Shown here: positions 24,906-36,100 of the stretch, piece by piece
Position numbering within the stretch: the stretch's first letter is position 1
How the letters are laid out: every line of letters starts with the position of its first letter
Origin: Hydractinia symbiolongicarpus
Taxonomy: Eukaryota > Cnidaria > Hydrozoa > Anthoathecata > Hydractiniidae
Assembly (NCBI RefSeq): GCF_029227915.1
Contig: NC_079879.1
Span: forward strand, 20,786,501 to 20,850,500
Direction of reading: 5' to 3'
Length of the DNA stretch: 64,000 nt
Made by a program: the position numbers and the translations under genes
Notes under the pieces: generated by a model
What the model was told of the DNA's origin: nothing
Database searches by the model: none
What the model saw: only the letters and a program-made list of their open reading frames with translations

Positions 24906-26347
24906 AATTGTCTGGTAAATTCAGAGCTATCTCAGGAACATTTACGTTGTTGATCGAATCTATTAAAGGAGCTGGACCGTCAAGTTCGACTCCATGTGTA
25001 CCAATGTTTTCATTTTCCTCCATTATCTGTCTCAAACCGTTATCAGAAGAATGCCAGTTCATATACATGCCTTGAGTCCACAGCTGATACGGCGTTCTAT
25101 TGCCTTCAGTTGATAAAGGATGATTATTCCACTGCTTCACAAATTCCTCGCAAGCACGATTAATTCTAGGCAAAAACACGCTATGCAATGCGTACAAATC
25201 TACATCATTTACGGGGTCTAACATTTCTTGCTGCTCCATGAAATAAAAAATGCCTTTAAAATAATCAACCACCTGTATGCCTAAGTCGCGCCAAAGCCTT
25301 TCGATTCTTTGATTATGCACTGATAGTCCAGTTATGACAGGCTTACTGGCCACACCAAAGTGTCCCAGCATCCATCGTGCCACTTCAATATTTTCTGTAC
25401 CGTGGTCAGTGCGAATTCTCCTAGGGACATTGTATTTATTGATGGCTTCCAGAAATAGATCTAATACGGTAGTGCTTCTGTTATTTGAATTACATCTGAG
25501 AAATGTTACTAATCTTGAATAACCATCTATACATCCGTGAAACACAATGCGCCATCTAATTAACTTATGATGACCATCCATATGCCTAAAAGAATATTTT
25601 AAGAAATGGATATGGGCATAACGCAAACACCGTTTGTTAATTAGGGAAACTTACTTACCACAGCGAATTTGGAGATTTCACATTGTACCTCCTTCTTTGT
25701 ATACAATTCCTTCGTCTCATCACCCTGCTCAACGCGTCTACCCTCATGATTGATTGTCGCAATCTTTCTCTTTTCACCTTAATATGTTTGCTGGTAATTG
25801 CACCTATTACCATTCTTTCGCCGCAATTTGGGAGTATCAAAAGCACTTCTCGAACTATTTCATCGAGTTGTTGATCAGTTATGTCTGAATATTCTGCTTC
25901 TCCAAAAGGTAAATCAAATTCTTTACGACGACGACGGAGTGTTTTGATACTAATACCAAGCATTTGAGCAATGTCCTTCCATTGATATCCGATCTTTTTC
26001 AAGCTAATGACTTGTTCCTTTGGCACTTCATACTTTGGTCTGCCAACCTCACCAGTCACAGCTCTAGGACTAATGTAAGCATTGCTTTTATCACCACCTC
26101 GACAACGATGTTTCACTAGTTCTTCATAAGAATTTTGTAGTGACCTAATAACTTCTGGTATACGATCACTTATATCAGGCACTTGTAAGTACTCTAAGTA
26201 TATTGATGCTAAATTCCATATAATTTCGTCAAACTGAATGTTGTAAATTTCCTGCCCGATTTCATTCAAGGGCAAAAACCTGTTTCTTTCTAAACCATTT
26301 AGAAACGTAATTGCAGCTGTAACATGTGGAACATATACCGCCATCAT
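24814..26347 (-). CDS. IS3EU transposase with integrase (DDE) core, two exons, 486 residues
   Basis: Exon 1 runs 26347-25659 and exon 2 runs 25585-24814. The 73-bp intron (GTAAGTAAG...TTTTAG) splits a Trp codon and restores the diagnostic LWHMDGHHKLIRW block. Total 1461 nt. About residues 115-160 form a helix-turn-helix region (GRPKYEV...WKDIAQMLGISIKTLRRRR) expected to bind the terminal repeats. The catalytic core has D233 (HMDGHHK), D290 (RTDHGTEN) and E325 (NQRIERLWRD), with 34 residues between the second D and E. These are the expected DDE residues of an rve-fold integrase that cuts and joins the transposon ends. No stop or frameshift breaks the frame, so the protein is plausibly active. 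An ORF start inside the intron at 25626 is an artefact. Confidence 0.95.
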
Positions 26348-26543
26348 TGTTTTTCTAACATCTTCATTTTTGCGCGGAATTTTAAATAAAATGCCGAACA
26401 GTCATACTTGTCGAAATTTTGATTGATTGATTGACAGGTGCCACAAAAATTGCGAAAAAAAATTTTTTTTCGTATTTTTTAATATATTTTAATATCAAAA
26501 ATGTTTTTTTCTTGGAAAAAAGTTTTTTTGTTTATTTTTTGGG

Positions 26544-26576
26544 TTTTTTTAATTTTGTCCCCTCAGGCGCGCCATA
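26544..26576 (-). repeat. Right 33-bp terminal inverted repeat of the IS3EU element
   Basis: Exact reverse complement of 23759-23791, followed directly by the GAAACG duplication at 26577-26582. Confidence 0.95.
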
Positions 26577-26885
26577 GAAACGAAATTTTTTGCACTTTTT
26601 ATTAAAGCTAGCTGAAGAGTCATTACAGGTGAGTACGTAGCCTTAAAAGAATGTGTTACCTGATTAATTTTTGACGTTTGTATTTTCCCAAGTTTTAATT
26701 GGCAGTCGCATATTCTGTGTCCGATTGTAGTTTGTGATTAAAACTAGCTAAAGACTTTCTCCTCCGTTCTGCTCTAAAATTAGTGTTGCCATCACAAGAA
26801 ATTTAAGGGAAAAGTGTTTGCGAAAAAAACTTTTTCGTTTTTCGAAAAATTCTTTACAAAATGGTATGACATTAGGTGGCAGTAA

Positions 26886-26967
26886 TACCGTGGCTGATTA
26901 CAACGTTTTGTTTTCATTTAAAATAGGCGCACTGTAAAAGACGCGGCCGTTGTAATCAGCCACGGTA
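26886..26967. mobile_element. 82-bp miniature inverted-repeat element with 6-bp target duplication
   Basis: Arms TACCGTGGCTGATTACAACG (26886-26905) and its exact reverse complement (26948-26967) enclose a 42-bp loop. CAGTAA flanks it directly on both sides (26880-26885 and 26968-26973). TIRs beginning TAY with a 6-bp duplication match the IS3EU pattern, so it may be a non-autonomous relative. Its arm sequence differs from the nearby full element, so a different autonomous source would be needed. Confidence 0.85.
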
Positions 26968-27733
26968 CAGTAACCCTTTTAAAAATTTTTTTTTTTACAA
27001 AATTATTTACGAAAGGTTATTTTTAGACTATATATCCATATTTTTTCTGTTATAACACACTTGTCACGATTTTATGGCTAAAATACTATTATCTTTAACC
27101 AAAAATATTTAGCCTCAACAATTCCTCATTAAAAAAATTAAAATCATGTATAATTAATTAGTTCTGCCAAATATAGTTTAAGTCTACGCGCTTGCGAAAT
27201 TTAAAGAGAAACGGAAATAACAAAAATGACGCATTATGAAGAAATTCAAGACGATCTTTATTATACTACAGTGCACGAGCTTTAACTTTCGATATCATTT
27301 TCGTTTTAGTTTAAAATTTTCAGACATGCTTGGAAATCTTTTCCTTTTAACAGTGTTCCGACGCAGCAGGGGATGCTAACAAAGAATCTTTTGAAAAAAA
27401 AAAAGTTATTGTTAAAAAATATGAATAAACAAAAAAACTCCACACACCGTTTAACCCAAGGTTCATTTAAAAGCAGAAGCTAATGAAAAATAACGAGATT
27501 GTAAAAAGTTGAAGCTCGTGGAAGCCGATTTTTTTCTTGTTTATGATATATTTTTAAATAGAAATTTATGCTGACTCACCAATTTGGTGTTAAGTTAAGA
27601 TCGTTATTATGTATTAAGGCCTATATATTTTGCGTTTTATTTATACGAGTTTTTACGGACAGTCAAATTCGTCACGTGACCGCTAGGTACTGGGCCTTTT
27701 TTTAGGTCGTGCAAATAAAAAAGCCCACTAAGT

Positions 27734-27853
27734 CCTGGGAACGAGGTTGTATAAGGACGTTCTCTTTAACACAAAAATGAAATAATAATTCTTAGAGAAT
27801 CAGCGGAAGTTGTTACAAGAAGGAAACTTAAAATTTACATCCTCGTTCCCAGG
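27734..27853. repeat. Inverted pair CCTGGGAACGAGG, possible miniature element
   Basis: CCTGGGAACGAGG at 27734-27746 and its exact complement at 27841-27853 bracket 94 bases without coding capacity. Related words occur near 446, 690 and 23597 in this window, so it is likely the end motif of a dispersed small repeat. I see no clear target duplication. Confidence 0.55.
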
Positions 27854-28035
27854 TTTTTATACAGTCAGGGTAATGATAAAAACACAATTTCCTAGTAACA
27901 AGGTCGCGTCGATTAGTCTCATGCAACTTAGCGTAACATGTTACTCAACAATTTTTGTCTTTATAAAGCAGAAACAGCACTGATGCAACTACAAACTCAT
28001 TTTTTTTAAATCGTTGCACTAAACGTGTTGCTGAA

Positions 28036-28539
28036 ATGTCGGTTAAAGTTAGAATTCTCCGTGAAGATCCGAACAGCATTAACAAATCTAGTCAATTTGT
28101 TAGTTACGCCGAAGTGAGCGAAGAAACAGCCCTTGTTTTCGAAGGGTACAAAAAAGGTCGGACGAATCTTCAGGAAGCTGAAACAAAAATTGATGAACTA
28201 TCCGAACAAGACAAAGTAACAGTTCTGTTTTCTGTTTACGTGAATGTTCATGCCAACCACGCTTCCGTTTTTTTCTTTCAATCAGATCGGATTAACCGAG
28301 ATAGTTCCCAGATTAAGGAGACCAACAAACTCTCAAAAATGAAACGAGGGTTGAGAGTGTTTTTTTGCGAGAATTCTTTCCAAGTCATGAACCCATTATC
28401 AGTAAGAAGAGTCGATTTATTCACAAAAGACGGCCATGAGTACGAGATTGGCTTAAACAGCAACCGACTCAAGCCAGGAGTCTACAAGATGTTCAAGTGC
28501 TTCGAGGTGATCGGAATTAGTGATGTTGATATTGAATAG
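28036..28539 (+). CDS. Hypothetical single-exon protein, 167 residues
   Basis: An uninterrupted frame from ATG 28036 with composition unlike the surrounding AT-rich DNA. It starts MSVKVRILREDPNSI, is mixed charged, and has no signal peptide or membrane segment. The alternation of hydrophobic and polar residues in the second half (RRVDLFTKDGHEYEIGL) looks like beta strands. I do not recognise the family. It lies between the IS3EU element and the dynein-like gene, transcribed towards the latter. It might be the first exon of a longer gene that includes the frame at 28563-28820. Confidence 0.55.
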   Translation: MSVKVRILREDPNSINKSSQFVSYAEVSEETALVFEGYKKGRTNLQEAETKIDELSEQDKVTVLFSVYVNVHANHASVFFFQSDRINRDSSQIKETNKLSKMKRGLRVFFCENSFQVMNPLSVRRVDLFTKDGHEYEIGLNSNRLKPGVYKMFKCFEVIGISDVDIE

Positions 28540-28562
28540 GCGTATCTAAAGGCGGCTCAAGA

Positions 28563-28820
28563 TTGGTACGACACAGCTGTTTGAGCTTTTCGAAAAGAAT
28601 AATTTGTGAATTGCATCGGCTTATCATTGGGGAGGACCTCGGTACAGCTGATTTAAAAAAGCTAAACAAATTATACATTTCTATGCCGGGAGAATCCTCA
28701 TTTGAGTATTTGCGTTCAAGAGTTAGTTTTTTCTTAACACCCTCTTTGAGACCATATGTTTTTGTTATGGTGGTGATGATCATTGTAGCTGTTTATGTTG
28801 AAATTCGATTGCGACTTTAA
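28563..28820 (+). pseudogene. Possible second coding segment with C-terminal membrane anchor (unclear)
   Basis: The frame lacks its own ATG start but includes ELHRLIIGEDLG, then LKKLNKLYISMPGESSFEYL, and ends in a hydrophobic helix (YVFVMVVMIIVAVYV) followed by IRLRL and a stop, like a tail-anchored protein. Just upstream, in another frame, lies GTTQLFELFEKNNL, which would join naturally to ELHRL if one base were shifted. This could be a frameshifted relic, an exon of the 28036 gene with an intron I cannot place, or chance. No function is assigned. Confidence 0.3.
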
Positions 28821-30127
28821 TAATACTTTAACAATAAGAAGACACTAATGCATCATTTTTATTGCACGAAAGGAAAAATAATTAGATTTCAACATTTAAA
28901 ATTTGTTCCTTTTTTTAATTTTTATTTCTAGAAATAATCATTATTGATTTTCATCAGCCTTCTTTTAATCTTAAATGGAAAAATTTCGCTTTTTTTACAT
29001 CAGCGAAAAAGAAGTTTTCATTTATGCACAACAAAAATGTGGTTTCCGTTTTGTTCAAATTCTAGTGTTGGCTATGGTACTTAAATATTCCCTTAAGTTC
29101 ACGTTTTAAACAATTTTTTTTTTTTACACAATTATCCTAGCGATCATCCACAAAACAATACACTCTTTTAAAAAGTCTATCAATAAGCAACTAGCGTTGG
29201 AATGGTAAATTTTCACAACCTTCAGTGTTCAGCTTTGTACTTTAGCAACTATAAAAAACTAAGAAGAGACTTCTATTAAAGTAAAATTTTGCAATGTTTC
29301 AAAATGTTGCAAACAGTGTCCGCACGTCATAAACCGTAGGGCGTAGCTCCATGTTAAAACCACATGGATGGTCACGTGCTATCTTTTTTTATAATATATT
29401 ATACATTGTAAAGAAGAAATTTATGTGAAAACCTTTTATCTGTCATGGCTGATTCCCGACAGATAACTAGGCAACTGTTAAGCAACCTTGAGTGCTGGGC
29501 TAAACCTTCAAAAGATCCATGAAATGAACGAGCAAATTCTCTCAATAAATTAATTCCTAACATAGTAGAGGCAAAAAAAATATTTTACAATGCGAACTTG
29601 TTATGAAAAATATAACTATGTAACTTTTAAAAAAATAATTACAAACATTCGCAACGAAAACTCTCTTTCAACAACTATATTTATTTCCTTAACTTCACAA
29701 CACTGTTGAGAAAGTCCCTGACAGAGGAAGTTCACAAGCGTGGTTGGTTCTGTGTTGATTACTTTACAGAACGGATTCAATCATGCCCGCAAAAACAAAC
29801 GTTAAAAATGCGACATCAATTCTTCAACACGTTTTGTTCTGGATCACACATCATTTCAATATTAAAAATTTGACTCTATATTTACAAGTTTATTTTTTAT
29901 ATTAAAGATAAATTGGAAATAAATAACTAAAATATTTGCCAACCAATCACTAGCTATATTGTCTTTATATTTACAAAGGAAAGGAAGACTTGCATTATAA
30001 GCGATGTAATTGGTCGAAGTTAAATGCGGCTTTAACTTTCTTTGTTAAAAAAAATAGGCGAGTCCACAAGGATATCGAGAAAAATAATAAAGCAAAATCA
30101 ACCAGCTACTTGGGTTAACAAAACCTT
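28821..30127. other. Intergenic spacer and 3' flank of the dynein-like gene
   Basis: About 1.3 kb of AT-rich sequence without a supportable gene. On the minus strand AATAAA (plus-strand TTTATT at 29889-29894) lies about 235 bases after the stop codon of the dynein-like gene and is a candidate poly(A) signal. Confidence 0.4.
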
Positions 30128-33100
30128 TTAGAACGGTCGCAATGTGCAAGAGACAGCACGAAGAGCATATTTTAAAGCATCTTTGTGATCCACATCAACA
30201 CCAAAAACACTCTTCTTCGTATGTTGCGTAGATACATAGCAAGGGCACGTGTAACATGTCCCTTTCTCGGAACGTGGTACAACTTGAAAGTGAATCACCG
30301 GTAAAGCGTATGAAATCGATTTGGGTGGATTATCATGAAGATCATTGCTTGCTTTTTCCCAATGTGTACCCCATAAATGTACACCGTATATAAAGATACC
30401 ATCCGAAGGAGGGTCACGAAGCTAAAATAACAGAACAACTAACCGATAATGACGACACATACTTGACATGCAAGTGGATTAATTAGAGAACGCACATGAT
30501 TATTGTCTCTGTTCGTGATCTCTGTTTTCACGACCAACCCTTCAGAGGATGCGTCTAAAAATTTTAAGTTCTGTGCGGATTCCTGAAAAAAAGAAAGCTT
30601 TTACATTTTAAATTAACTTGAACTTATTACAAGGATGTGCACACATGCAAGTGCAAATATATCGCTGGCTTGAAGTTCGCCAATTCGGAAGTTCGCCAAT
30701 TCGAAAGTTCGCGCTTGCAATTCAGAAACATAAATTTTCCGGAATCGCGAAAAGCTAACCCTAAAAAATCCGAGGATGAATCTCAAAACGTACTTTTTTA
30801 TGTAAAAGCATAAAATTGAAATTTGAAATAGGCCATTCTTGGCCAACCGAGAATGGAGAAATTCATTTTTTAAAGTTTTTGCAGGTCTTAATTTTCGCAA
30901 ATGGATGGAAAAAAATTTTCTTGTTCTTAAACTTTGGCTTATCGATGCGCTTGGAAAAATTTTCGACAAAAACTTTCGCGAAATAGAACAAAATGCACAG
31001 TAACAGACCTTTAAAAACTATTAGATACGTAAACAAGGTCATAAAGTATTGTCAAGTTCAACTCAACGACTATATAAATCTAAACTTTAAAAATTTAATA
31101 ACAGAAACATGCAAATGTTTTATCTTACTTGAATTATAACAGAGAGCAATCTCTTTGGATCGAAAAATGCGGCTAACCAATAACCAGCTACTTTATCTCG
31201 TCCCTAAAATAAAGAGTTTAAGAGGTGCATAAAAACAAAAAGGGGTAAAGAAATAACTGAAAATGGCTGCTTCAAAATTTAATCAACTAAAGAACCAGCA
31301 GTTTGGCTTTTAACAACAATGTTAAACTTGCGTTGTCAAACTTAAAAAGCTGCTTTTTTCGTTCTCAAGGTATACTTTTTTATAGATCCTGTTATTCTGA
31401 TGAAAAACGATAAAAAGATTCTCAAACTTTACTCGTGCAAGCTGTTCTACAATTATAAGACCTGAAGATGAAATATTTTGGTAAACTAGACCCAACTTGA
31501 GATTATTTATTAGGTTTTTCATAATTATATAACACTTCTCGAATGCATAACCTTTTACAGATCAGAAATTATAACAGGCTATATCGATAATTTCTCTACG
31601 GGCAAATATATCATAATTCATGAATAATGGAACGTCTCTAAATGTAAATGTTTGGGAAACAAAAACAGTCACAAAATAAAACTCCTGGGTGTAGCTATTT
31701 TGTGTAGCGGTTGGGTTGAACCGATGGTTATAAAAGAGGTTTTGCTAGCTTCATAGGTGTGTAGAACGTTTAACAGGACTGTCTTAACACAACGCATTAC
31801 GTTGCGAAACATCGTGAATTGATAATGGTATCCTGGCAGTTATCTCAACAGAACGTGCAAAAACTACTGCGTGTTTAGCTGCAATTCAAAGAAAATATCA
31901 TACCTGCAGCAAAATCCTCTCCACATGACTGCACCTGTTTTGAAAGTCCGTAATCCAAGAGATAATATTCCAGCTTCTTGGAGGAGCAGATGGACCAGCA
32001 TTTTGATACCATCTTTGAGGTATTTCTCCAGCGTAAAGGTCTATTGCATCGTCTACTAATTCCTGACTTAGGTTGCAACATGTCGACGATGTATTTAGAG
32101 CCTCCTGTAGTTTCTGACAATAAAAATAAAATAAAATAGTACGTTAGGTTGGTTTGTACGTCCAATGACACTTTCTAGCCTAAAAAAAAAACAAATTTCA
32201 GGAATGTTCTAAACATAAACAGTAAATCTGCACAATTAACTGATAAAAACAGTTTTTTTTATAAGCAACCCTATTTTGGTATAGATTTTAATGTGTTGGT
32301 GGGCTTTTTGGCTCTCGAGTTGTTTAGATGATTTCTAAGTACTTGATTTATGGTGAACCCTATCTCGAGCCTTCGGATCTTGTTCGTAGGGAACTTAACA
32401 CACACAAAAGAAATTCTCCAGAGCACAATGCGGTGCTAAACACTGGTACGTGTTGTTCCAGAGACGACGAAACGTCCAGATGATGTCTACACTCTATTTT
32501 TCTAAGCTTAGTTCGCGGACTAAGAGTTCAGCTGCGTGAGCCCAGGTACAATTTTAAGAACCAATCAACTGAAAATTTTTACCTTTACACTACATAAAAG
32601 ACATACCTGAATCGAATTTTTGATTGTATGGTGAAGAACGCATATAGCATCTGCTTCCGCAAGTAGCCACATGTTGTAGGTGGTCAAGCCACCTGTTTTC
32701 CGAATGCGCTCCGAAACGAATTCCTATACACCGAATACATTTCATGAGGAGGTTGTCATTTTAAAATGGTTTAGCTAATAAACATGGAAAATATTTGCGC
32801 ATAGCGATGGATAGATGGAAAATGTTTTAAAGTTCATACAAATGAATAATGTGGACCACAAAATAATGTTGCAAACCTTCTTTATACAGAAGAAAAAGTA
32901 GCTTTTTTAGTTTTCTATTAAGAAAGAAAGGGAATTTTTTCTTTTTTTTTTTTTTGGGGGGGGAGGGGGTTAAATTCCGCGAAACGAAAAAAATCGTGTA
33001 AATAAAGAAAAAAAGTTCACATTCTTATTCTTGGAGCGATTCAATCACATTATTATCCGGTTTTTATATAACGGAATAATGTAACAACAATTCTACCTTG

Positions 33101-36100
33101 CTCCACAGCCGAGGTAACTTCAGTAAAGCAGTGCTTAACACTTCACTTAACTCGATCTGCTTACTACGTAGAACTGTTTCACACGTAAATGCTTTAAAAG
33201 TAGAACCAAATGGAAACACAACAAGCTGAGAAGCGTCGATAGCTCTCGTGCATAAAAAGCCGGGATCCAAATGAACAAGTGTTTCTGTAGCAGGCATATT
33301 ATCGAACAGGTGTTTCAAGTTTAATAGGGTGTATAATGTTGAACTGGCTGGTACCTGAAGCAAGAGAAGTAACGAAGTTTTTCTCAGGTCAAGCAGACTG
33401 GTGAAAAAATTACAAATATAGAGGAGACGAAAACGGCCATAGAAATATAGGTATTTTAAAAAACACACATATTACATCACACGAATTAGCATGAAACTGT
33501 AGAAACATGGACAACCAACACAGAACAAAAGTACGGCGTTGATCAAAAACAACAAGACACACTACCTCCTGTGTTTGAAACAAACCAGCAAATTCCATAG
33601 AATCATACGAAGAATTTGGCATATTTTCCACTGCTTGCAACACAGCGGATGGCTTCGTGTTGTTGGTTAATAACGCAGACGGTAATTTAAAGCGTGCTGC
33701 AATAAATATAAAATGAATACAGTAAAACCTTCTGACAGGCATCCTTTACAACAGACATTCCTTATAACGGATACCCTTTAGAGAGGACATTCTTTAAAGA
33801 AGGCATCCTAATTAATACCTAGACTTAAAATAAATACGTATAAGTATAAACAAAAATATCTTTGGACAAATATAAGGACGTTACACATGTTAAAATCAAT
33901 GAAAGTCTAGTAATAAAGTTAAGTTAAATTACATACGGGAATGAAAAATGACACTACATATGCATTAGTATAATCCACATAACCCAACCCACTGACATTT
34001 AGCAACCACACCTTTTTCTCTTAATTGTATCTTAAGGCAAAGGTTAACACAATATGACTTCAAACAGATTTTAAAAACGAATTTTGTTAAAAGAGGTAAA
34101 AATAGGTATTGTTTCAAGGAACTGTGAAGTTCTAAAAGAGATTTAATGTATGATTTTAAAAAGCAGCACTTGGTCACGTCAAAATGGTTGTACTAAACTC
34201 GAAAAATCCATCGGTAAGAAGGAAGGGGGAGGTTTAAGTGGCAAATTGTCACACTAAAACGTCCCTTAATATAGCAATCTGGAACTACTTCTACCCTTTA
34301 AAATAATCTCGGTGTTTAAACAGTCATCATGAGAAATAACCTACCCCGGGTGATTTCAAAATCTTTTCTTGTTGCATTCAAGCTGATCCAGAACTCAATA
34401 AGTGCGTTCAGAGCATTTAAATCAACTGCGTTTGTCACTTCTCTACCATATACCATCTAAAAACAAAAGAACAAAAATGCCATTATTAGAAACCTTTAAA
34501 AGTCCCTTTCTTAACTTCCACCTTAAATACTCAAAAAAATTCATAATATAAAAAACAGTGCGATAATGAAATGCAAAACTAAAAACCTGTGACTATGACT
34601 GTAGTCATAACTTTGCGAAGCCAAGTATGGTTGCAGGTAGCTAAGTATGGTTATACCGTAGCTATATATGGTTATACTGTAGCTATATATGGTTATAGTA
34701 TAGCTAAATATGGTTATGGTTTAGGTAAATATGGTTATAATTTACCAAAATATGTAGGTAAATATGGCTGATATAAGTGCAGCATCTCAACGGTAGAATC
34801 ATTTACTACAACGACGTTTACCTTTGACAAGAGCGTTCTGATTGAAGACCATTGAATTCCTTTGCTGGTAGTTTGCACAGAAGAAACGTCAGCGCTCTCG
34901 GTATAGCATTCGTTAGAGACAACTTTAGATGCTTCCTGTAAAAATTTGAAACGCAAACGAAGTAGAACTTGCTAAAATACCTTTAGTTCTTTATACGGAT
35001 TTTTAAATCCTACTAGTGAAAACTGAGGTGTAAATTATCATAACCAGTCAAAATATTTAACAGCAAGAGGATACGGTGATTGTCACCAGAATAACATAGA
35101 AGTACTACCAATAATGATTTTCTGTACCGAAAACCCTGGAAATGATATTTGGTATGTTTTCTTTCTCGAAATAGGCAAACAGCGTCAGTTCGCAAATGCT
35201 CTGCAGCGGGTGGGTTGCAAAGTTCTACTTTGGCAGGGTGTAGGCCGAGTAGCAAACGTTGAAAATATGCTAGTTACACTGTTCACAATGTCTGCATTGT
35301 GGAACAACTCGCTCCCAGACCCCAAAAGGCCCGGAATATCGCGTTATTTTGGCCCTCTGAAAACAACCAAAAAATGGCACAACACTTACCAAGAGCTTTG
35401 AAATATCAAATTGAAATTCATCTAGATGAGTGACAGCAAAACCTGCGCATTTCCATCGCTGCAAAAAACAGCTATGAAGTAAACAAGTGTTGTGTATCAA
35501 AATAACATCACTGCGCATGCCCGTCTTTAACATATCGTTTGTTACCAGATGTAGATTTTGAAGGAAAGACTTGTGTAGGTTCTATAAAAAAATTTGCGTG
35601 TGGCAAAATTTGTAAACAACAAGGAAAGATACAACAACAAAAAGTAAACAAAGTTAAAATAGAAAAATGTTTAGTAAAACCAAAAAAATTGAAAATTAAT
35701 AAACAAATACAGAACGAGTTACCAATTTAGGAGCGTCAATAATAACTGGGAGACATGAATGCAAAAATTTAACTGGAAATTGATAAGTTATCTCTCCTGA
35801 AAGCCATAATCTAAAGCCACTGTCAGCATGGTACTCTTTTATCCAGGTGAACAAGGATTCCATTAATGATTGCTTGTGATGTACATCATTGAGAAACAGC
35901 CAGCTACCCTGAAGTGAACAATACCTTCAACAAAGACGCTCTTACTCCAAACATATATACTTTCAGCTTAGCTGTGCTATTTTTAAAACAGTTAAGTTCT
36001 TCCTAATGATAAAGCTAAATGGTGGTTAACACTTGCTTTATCATCAGAGAACGAGCTTAACGCACGCACCAAAAAAATAAAAAAATTGTTAACATCATAC

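Larger units (their letters stand above)
23759..26576 (-). mobile_element. Complete IS3EU-type DNA transposon, 2818 bp
   Basis: The ends are 33-bp perfect inverted repeats starting TATGGCGCGCCTGAGGGGAC, bounded by a 6-bp GAAACG duplication. Inside are a minus-strand two-exon transposase with an rve-like integrase core and a plus-strand two-exon accessory gene, arranged tail to tail. TIRs beginning TAY, 6-bp target duplications and an IS3-like integrase are the published hallmarks of the eukaryotic IS3EU superfamily as I know it. Intact ends and open frames suggest recent mobility. Confidence 0.93.
26583..28035. other. Intergenic region with two small inverted-repeat elements
   Basis: No gene is seen. 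Apart from the 82-bp element (26886-26967) and the 120-bp inverted pair (27734-27853), the region is AT-rich single-copy-looking sequence. It presumably includes the promoter of the gene starting at 28036. Confidence 0.4.

Noticed and set aside
30613-30969. A 118-residue minus-strand ORF as a separate gene
   Set aside because: It lies wholly inside an intron of the dynein-like gene, between exons ending at 31129 and starting at 30582, and has no recognisable protein features.
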